Origin: a virus
Length of the DNA stretch: 64,000 nucleotides
Virus record (IMG/VR): IMGVR_UViG_3300045996_001613
Location: 1-64,000 of that record
Direction: 5' to 3' (one strand)
Shown: positions 59,646-64,000 of the stretch, piece by piece
How the letters are laid out: each line of letters begins with the position of its first letter
Numbering within the stretch: the first letter of the stretch is position 1
Notes under the pieces: generated by a model
The model's database searches: none
The model's input: only the letters and a program-made list of their open reading frames with translations
Told to the model about the DNA's origin: nothing
Made by a program: the position numbers and the translations under genes

Positions 59646-59995
59646 TACGCCTTCCTTGCTTCCGCGGTTATGAGCACGAGGTCCACTGGACGGTAGTCGT
59701 CGGACGTTCTACCCTCAATATCTATGAGGTACTTGCCCTTGCCCTTGTCGAGCAAAATGCGGAATCTCCACTCTCCGGGCCGGTCGGTGGGCTCTACGTC
59801 CCCATCCGTCAGGGTAAATACCTCCTGCGTCTTGTCCGGGTAAGTGACGGTGACGATGATCTCAGATACCTGAGCACCCGACAGCCACGCGGGATCGTTG
59901 GGACTCTCCTCCCGGTCGGGCTTCTCCGGGCTAATGCGCCTATCCCACATCTCCCATCGTACAGTTTGCGTCTCGTTTACGTATTGCTTTGCCAT
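59645..59995 (-). CDS. Minor tail protein
   Basis: 116 residues. QTVRWEMWDRRISPEKPDRE, then EIIVTVTYPDKTQEVFTLTD and GKGKYLIDIEG: an Ig-like beta sandwich. Overlaps the fibre gene by one base. Structural role inferred from position. Confidence 0.6.
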   Translation of the reverse strand: MAKQYVNETQTVRWEMWDRRISPEKPDREESPNDPAWLSGAQVSEIIVTVTYPDKTQEVFTLTDGDVEPTDRPGEWRFRILLDKGKGKYLIDIEGRTSDDYRPVDLVLITAEARKA

Positions 59996-60337
59996 CTATT
60001 CCCCCGGCTCCAGTGTGGCCTCGCCGCTGATCTCCTGAAATATCTCTATATCAGACCCAATCTCATTGTCATGAGTCGCGGTTGCTGCTATCTCCTGATC
60101 CACCACGGCACTACCCTCCAATTCCCCGAACATCTCCGCGGACATCGCGGGCTGCTCCGGCGTATCTATCTCGACGGGAACCCACACTACCGGCTGGTCG
60201 TCCTCGTTGTACTCCACCAGCCCAACCGCGGGCCGGACCACCACCTGCCCGTCTTCATTCTCGTAGGCCGCGTACGAGTCCTCTGTGCGTATTACTACCT
60301 GACCCTGCGCGTTTAGCCACGTATACGGATCGGGCAT
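59996..60337 (-). CDS. Acidic tail-associated protein
   Basis: 113 residues. PYTWLNAQGQVVIRTEDSYA, then repeated short beta units (EDGQVVVRPAVG) and a very acidic C terminus. One base from each neighbour. Not recognised. Confidence 0.55.
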   Translation of the reverse strand: MPDPYTWLNAQGQVVIRTEDSYAAYENEDGQVVVRPAVGLVEYNEDDQPVVWVPVEIDTPEQPAMSAEMFGELEGSAVVDQEIAATATHDNEIGSDIEIFQEISGEATLEPGE

Positions 60338-60987
60338 TACAGCCTCACAATACGGTTTGGCCCCTCGTCAAATATGTACACCTTGTCCGTGCCATTGAGG
60401 GTCATGGGGAATCCGGAGTTGACGACACGAGGCATCGCGACCGAATTGACCGCGACCGGGGCCGGGAGCGCGTCCACGGACACACTGCGAGACCCGACCG
60501 TCGCGGCGGCGGAGAGTGTCGCAGTCACTCCCCCTCCGAAGTCTAACACGGTCCCATCGGCAAGGGAACCGGAGAGCCGGTCTACCTTCAGCGTAGTATC
60601 CCCGGCACTCGCGGCCTCCGCGACGATCACCGGGTATTTACCGTCGAGGTACATCAGTATCGGGCTAGTGCTGTCGATGGGCGCACCCGTCCCGATCCTG
60701 CGAAAGATCACGATGCCCTCCGCGGGAGTGGCGCTAGTCGGTACGCTAGGAAAGAGCAGGTCATTCGCGTCCAAGGCACCGTTGACCACACTGCGCCCTG
60801 ACATGAGGATCTTGTCGTTCGTTACTGCACTGGAGGTAAAGTGTGGAGACACCGAACTGACAAATTCATGGTTCGCGTAGTCTGGTACATAGGTACCCCG
60901 TACCAATGCAGCCCAAATAGTAGAGGTCACCCAATTCGTGTCACCATTCAGTAGTTTGCTCGCGCCTTTACGGTATAGACCACTCAC
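60337..60987 (-). CDS. Tail structural protein
   Basis: 216 residues from GTG 60987 (GGAGGTACCGTA; TAGTG overlap). SKLLNGDTNWVTSTIWAALV, then VIVAEAASAGDTTLKVDRLS and VGSRSVSVDALPAPV: two beta domains of the type in phage tail decorations. The start of the family (L-N...W.. TI..LV) resembles minor tail proteins. Confidence 0.6.
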   Translation of the reverse strand: MSGLYRKGASKLLNGDTNWVTSTIWAALVRGTYVPDYANHEFVSSVSPHFTSSAVTNDKILMSGRSVVNGALDANDLLFPSVPTSATPAEGIVIFRRIGTGAPIDSTSPILMYLDGKYPVIVAEAASAGDTTLKVDRLSGSLADGTVLDFGGGVTATLSAAATVGSRSVSVDALPAPVAVNSVAMPRVVNSGFPMTLNGTDKVYIFDEGPNRIVRL

Positions 60988-61541
60988 TACGGTACCTCCA
61001 ATATCGCGGTAACCCAGCACCACACGCCGGGGTCGGTGTCCTCTTCGATATCGCCCGGAGAAGGACCCGAACCCTGGATCTCTTGTCCCGCGTGTAGAAT
61101 CTTTCGCGTCGGTTGCAATACGGCTCCTCGTGAGGGTATCTCGGTAGTATGGATGGGATACTGCCCAAAATATAGCTTGGGGGTCGCGGCAGCGGGCGTA
61201 TCGTTGAACAACTCGTACTCAATGATGAATAAACGACATCCCGCGGGCACGACATACAATACCTCGGCGTATGGCTCGGTCTGTTCCGTGTTTTCAACCG
61301 GCAGCACGCCCTTAAACGCGGCTATTCCGTGGTCTCCCGAGCCATTGCTCGGCGGCGGTGCGTCTGTATAGAGGGTGCGATCAATATATATGGGTGCGTT
61401 ACCCGAGCCCCCGCCTATCGTGCGCATAGCAAATGTGCCTAGGTGGTAGTCGGGCAGAGGATCGTAGGTGAATTGAAGGGGGCTTCCACGCACTATGGCG
61501 GAGGAAACTGACCTCGTGGGTTTCGTCCCAAAATCTGTCAT
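60987..61541 (-). CDS. Tail structural protein
   Basis: 184 residues. RTIGGGSGNAPIYIDRTLYT, then YVVPAGCRLFIIEYELFNDT and PAAATPKLYFGQYPI: a beta sandwich with the VPAG-x-x-L-x-I-x pattern common in phage tail and head-fibre domains. Structural role by context. Confidence 0.6.
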   Translation of the reverse strand: MTDFGTKPTRSVSSAIVRGSPLQFTYDPLPDYHLGTFAMRTIGGGSGNAPIYIDRTLYTDAPPPSNGSGDHGIAAFKGVLPVENTEQTEPYAEVLYVVPAGCRLFIIEYELFNDTPAAATPKLYFGQYPIHTTEIPSRGAVLQPTRKILHAGQEIQGSGPSPGDIEEDTDPGVWCWVTAILEVP

Positions 61542-61544
61542 GCG

Positions 61545-62489
61545 TTACGTAGCGTCTCTCTTCATCCACATATTACTTGCGCTGCTTGGCCCTGTTCCCG
61601 TAGCCCTTACATAGACATCAGCGCCGAGGGTCACGGTGTCTCCATTACGCGCTGTACTGCTCTGAGCTAGGATGTACCAGTCATACGCTTGCCCGCGATA
61701 TTGACCGTATAGGGTGGCTCCGCCACCGTGCTCTATCCTCGGTCTTCCCACCAAGATGCTGTCGCCGTGCAGACGGTCAACGTCGGTGTTATTTATGCCG
61801 CCAAGGGTAGGCTGCAAGGGGGTCGTAGTGGATGTTAGTTGAAAGTTGCTTGACTGCGACAGGGTTACGGTAGGCATCCTTGATATACCGCCGGACACAC
61901 CCGAGGTAGCCATACCAGTATCGTTCCCTCGCCACGCATAGAGGGGGAAGGGTTCCGACGGACTACTCGTCATGAGGCTCTCAAACAGACCCAGAGACGC
62001 CCCATCGTCCGTAGTTCCAAACTTGACATACACGTTAAGCTGGTCCTTGGTGGCTCTGATGTAGTACTCTAGTCCGGTAGTGGACAAGGCTCCGTTAGGG
62101 CCGAAATAGGTAACGCTGGTAGAGTCTATCGTGTACCCGTTGACCTCGTCGCCCCAACTCCCGTTCGCGTTGGGAGCCCCCGCAGATGAGCTTCCCTTGA
62201 CCGGGCGTATGGCCTTCTTGTTGGTCGCGTCCCATACCTCAAAACACTTCATGCGTACAAATTGCGCACCCCCACGATAGATTGCGCAGTAGAAGTCGGA
62301 CCCAAACGAGTTTGGATTAGTGACCCCCGATCCGCGATTGCGCCATATTCGATACGGGATGGTAGCAACCGTCACCTCTTCGACGAACTCCCACTGTCCG
62401 GTGTGATCGTTTAGTGTCCCCTCTATCTGTGCTAACAGTGCCGCCGCGGGGTCCGCGGTTGGTGCTATGCTTCCTTCACGAAATGCCAT
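61545..62489 (-). CDS. Tail structural / receptor-binding protein
   Basis: 314 residues. VATIPYRIWRNRGSGVTNPN, FYCAIYRGGAQFVRMKCFEV, then a long beta-rich C terminus (VDRLHGDSILVGRPRIEHGG; QYRGQAYDWYILAQSST). Probably a lectin-like surface module. No enzyme motif. Confidence 0.6.
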   Translation of the reverse strand: MAFREGSIAPTADPAAALLAQIEGTLNDHTGQWEFVEEVTVATIPYRIWRNRGSGVTNPNSFGSDFYCAIYRGGAQFVRMKCFEVWDATNKKAIRPVKGSSSAGAPNANGSWGDEVNGYTIDSTSVTYFGPNGALSTTGLEYYIRATKDQLNVYVKFGTTDDGASLGLFESLMTSSPSEPFPLYAWRGNDTGMATSGVSGGISRMPTVTLSQSSNFQLTSTTTPLQPTLGGINNTDVDRLHGDSILVGRPRIEHGGGATLYGQYRGQAYDWYILAQSSTARNGDTVTLGADVYVRATGTGPSSASNMWMKRDAT

Positions 62490-62504
62490 TGAAATCTCTC
62501 TCCC

Positions 62505-63329
62505 CTAATGTAATATGCCCCATTTTAGCTTACTTGCATACCTTGCACCACCGTCACCACCGCCGCCGGTAATGTCTATAACCGTCTGGTTACTGGAGTT
62601 GTCGTCCCACGCATTTACGCCGGGACCCCTGAAGTCCATGTTGGGACGCTGTGTCAATGGTACGCCCTCGTTTTCTATGATGTGCCCGCCGCTTTGCTGG
62701 ATTGCTTCGACGATAGTTACATCGCCCACGGCACTGTCGGTCAGGTTGAAGTGGTCGTCCCTAAACCTCAACCTCGACCTCTGGCTCATAGAGGTTCCGC
62801 CGTCTTGGATGATGTGGCCTGCGAGCTTCGCTTCCAAGGGGTCGAGCATCGCGTCCGTCTCCGCCTCGGTGTAGTAGCGCGTGTCGTGGTTGTGCGTGGT
62901 GCTCGACTTAGTCGCGAGTAGTGCGTCTATCTCGGCATCGGAGTAGGTCTCGGCCTTGGTGTAGTAGTTGTCCAGAGCAGCGCCGACTTGCTCCCCGCCG
63001 AAGTCCTCGTGGAAGTACAGGACCTCCAACGTCGTGCCTGCAGGGATATTGGTGTTGGTTACCGTACCCGCGGCGTAGTTGATGGTGTAATTAGTCCCCT
63101 TGGTGTATACCAAACCATCCGACTGCCGGCGGACCTTCTCAGAATTCTTCACTAGGGTGGTGAATTCCAAGTCTATTAGTCCCGCGGCAGATGGAGCCGT
63201 CTTAACCTCGCTGTAATACTTCTCGGTCTCAGTCGAGCCCCCGAGCTTGATCATAGTCGAGTTGGCTTCGGGGTCCTGTCTCCGGCTCTTGCCGGTCTTC
63301 ATTCGTGCTAGTGAGTGTGGTACGGGCAC
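62505..63329 (-). CDS. Tail fibre protein with YYTKAET repeats
   Basis: 274 residues. NYYTKAETYSDAEIDALLAT and RYYTEAETDAMLDPL are the classic fibre-shaft repeats; the two GGHII-type units (KLAGHIIQDGGTSMSQRSRL; SGGHIIENEGVPLTQRPNMD) form a second duplicated module. It is the attachment-proximal fibre. Confidence 0.8.
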   Translation of the reverse strand: MPVPHSLARMKTGKSRRQDPEANSTMIKLGGSTETEKYYSEVKTAPSAAGLIDLEFTTLVKNSEKVRRQSDGLVYTKGTNYTINYAAGTVTNTNIPAGTTLEVLYFHEDFGGEQVGAALDNYYTKAETYSDAEIDALLATKSSTTHNHDTRYYTEAETDAMLDPLEAKLAGHIIQDGGTSMSQRSRLRFRDDHFNLTDSAVGDVTIVEAIQQSGGHIIENEGVPLTQRPNMDFRGPGVNAWDDNSSNQTVIDITGGGGDGGARYASKLKWGILH

Positions 63330-64000
63330 TAGACTCCCCCTATCCCCATCGCGCTAATTGTTGGCGGCGACACCGCCACGGCCCTGCCGAGGAAGTAGTC
63401 CGCGTACCCGGAGTCCCGGTTGGCTAGACCCTGCTGGTGCGCCACTGCGCCATCCACGACTCCCTTGAATACACATTCGTGTATGCTGAGGTTTCCGTTA
63501 CTACTAAGGGAGTGGACGGTCTTCATTATCATGAACCTCATGTAGAAGTTTCTCGACGGCTTTGCGACGATTATCTGGTGTCTAAACCTCGCACGCATGT
63601 TTAGGGGCGTGGCTATGGTGACATTAAGCCCGGTCTTCATCATCGCGGCCTGCTGCTTCGCGTGATCTATGCATTGCTGGTCGGTCCACTCCGGGAGTGC
63701 CTGAATACGCAGAATGCTCGTCGGATCTACCGAGAACATTGTATCAACCGGCTCCAGCCACGAAAAGGAGGGGATCGCGACTACGCCACCCCGTACGCTC
63801 TCGGGCCTATAGACCTCGACGCCGAAGTGCACCTCCATCGCGTCGTAGTTGCGGGTAAACTCGATCAGGTCTATGTACTCATTATGCACCCAAAAGATGT
63901 CTAGTGGCTCGGGAGGCACGATCTCAATGTTGTAGTCACCGGGGTCGAAGACCACGTAACCGAGATAATCCGCCAGCCACCAGATCGCATCCCATATCCT
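63329..64000 (-). CDS. Minor tail / baseplate protein, 5' end beyond the window
   Basis: The frame is open to the right edge (upstream residues IWDAIWWLADYLGYVVFDPG), so the true start lies outside. The visible 223 residues include NYDAMEVHFGVEVYRPESVR and RHQIIVAKPSRNFYMRFMIM. Just before the fibre genes, so probably a distal-tail or baseplate protein. The next gene to the right should be the remaining tail genes. Confidence 0.65.
   Translation of the reverse strand, partial: RIWDAIWWLADYLGYVVFDPGDYNIEIVPPEPLDIFWVHNEYIDLIEFTRNYDAMEVHFGVEVYRPESVRGGVVAIPSFSWLEPVDTMFSVDPTSILRIQALPEWTDQQCIDHAKQQAAMMKTGLNVTIATPLNMRARFRHQIIVAKPSRNFYMRFMIMKTVHSLSSNGNLSIHECVFKGVVDGAVAHQQGLANRDSGYADYFLGRAVAVSPPTISAMGIGGV

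Noticed and set aside
1-64000. CRISPR arrays, insertion sequences and integrases
   Set aside because: No regularly spaced repeats, transposase, tyrosine or serine recombinase motifs were found on reading both strands.

Overview
The window is most of the genome of a tailed (siphovirus-type) double-stranded DNA phage. The host is probably a high-GC Gram-positive bacterium, most likely an actinobacterium. Pointers to that host are many GTG and TTG starts, several genes whose start codon sits 6-9 bases after a -10 box (leaderless mRNAs), a sortase LPxTG surface protein, and palindromes of the Crp/GlxR type. No integrase, repressor cassette of known type, CRISPR array or insertion sequence was recognised.

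Layout. (1) 1-10.9 kb, minus strand: packaging and head-tail genes in classical order from right to left: small and large terminase, portal, HslV-like peptidase, prohead protease, HK97-fold capsid, connectors, tail tube, then a gene leaving the window at the left edge. (2) 11.0-14.9 kb, plus strand: small accessory genes, including a PD-(D/E)XK-like and a staphylococcal-nuclease-like protein. (3) 15.0-18.6 kb: an island of exported or surface proteins, one rightward and the rest leftward, many with their own promoter or terminator, plus an HNH endonuclease and tRNAs for His and Phe. (4) 18.7-37.1 kb, plus strand: a long array of tightly overlapping small genes, a cytosine methyltransferase, an EndoIII-like glycosylase, a zinc metallopeptidase, and a structured RNA locus at 23.1-23.9 kb that includes a tmRNA-like element. 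(5) 37.1-47.0 kb, plus strand: replication and nucleic-acid metabolism (dNMP kinase just before, O-type initiator with internal iterons, DnaB helicase, SSB, second cytosine methyltransferase, RNase H, RNA ligase, RusA). (6) 47.0-47.4 kb: a branched RNA and three promoter-terminator units facing left. (7) 47.4-51 kb, minus: secreted beta-helix protein, tRNAs for Pro, Met and Asn, an endonuclease VII-type HNH protein and a phosphoesterase. (8) 51-64 kb, minus: lysis genes (holin candidates, transglycosylase, papain-like peptidase), then tail fibre and adsorption proteins including a sulfatase.

The leftward genes at both window edges belong to one late block. The tape measure and central tail genes, which normally lie between tail tube and fibres, are missing, so the genome probably closes across the window ends with several kilobases outside it.

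The most unusual items are a 79-nt tmRNA-like RNA with a G3:U70 pair but no room for a tag sequence, four Crp-like palindromes each centred about 41 bases before a predicted transcription start, the tandem mini-transcription units at 47.2-47.4 kb, a sulfatase in the fibre cassette, an HslV-like peptidase in the head cassette, and an LPxTG surface protein. All functional assignments are from reading the sequence; no database search was run.
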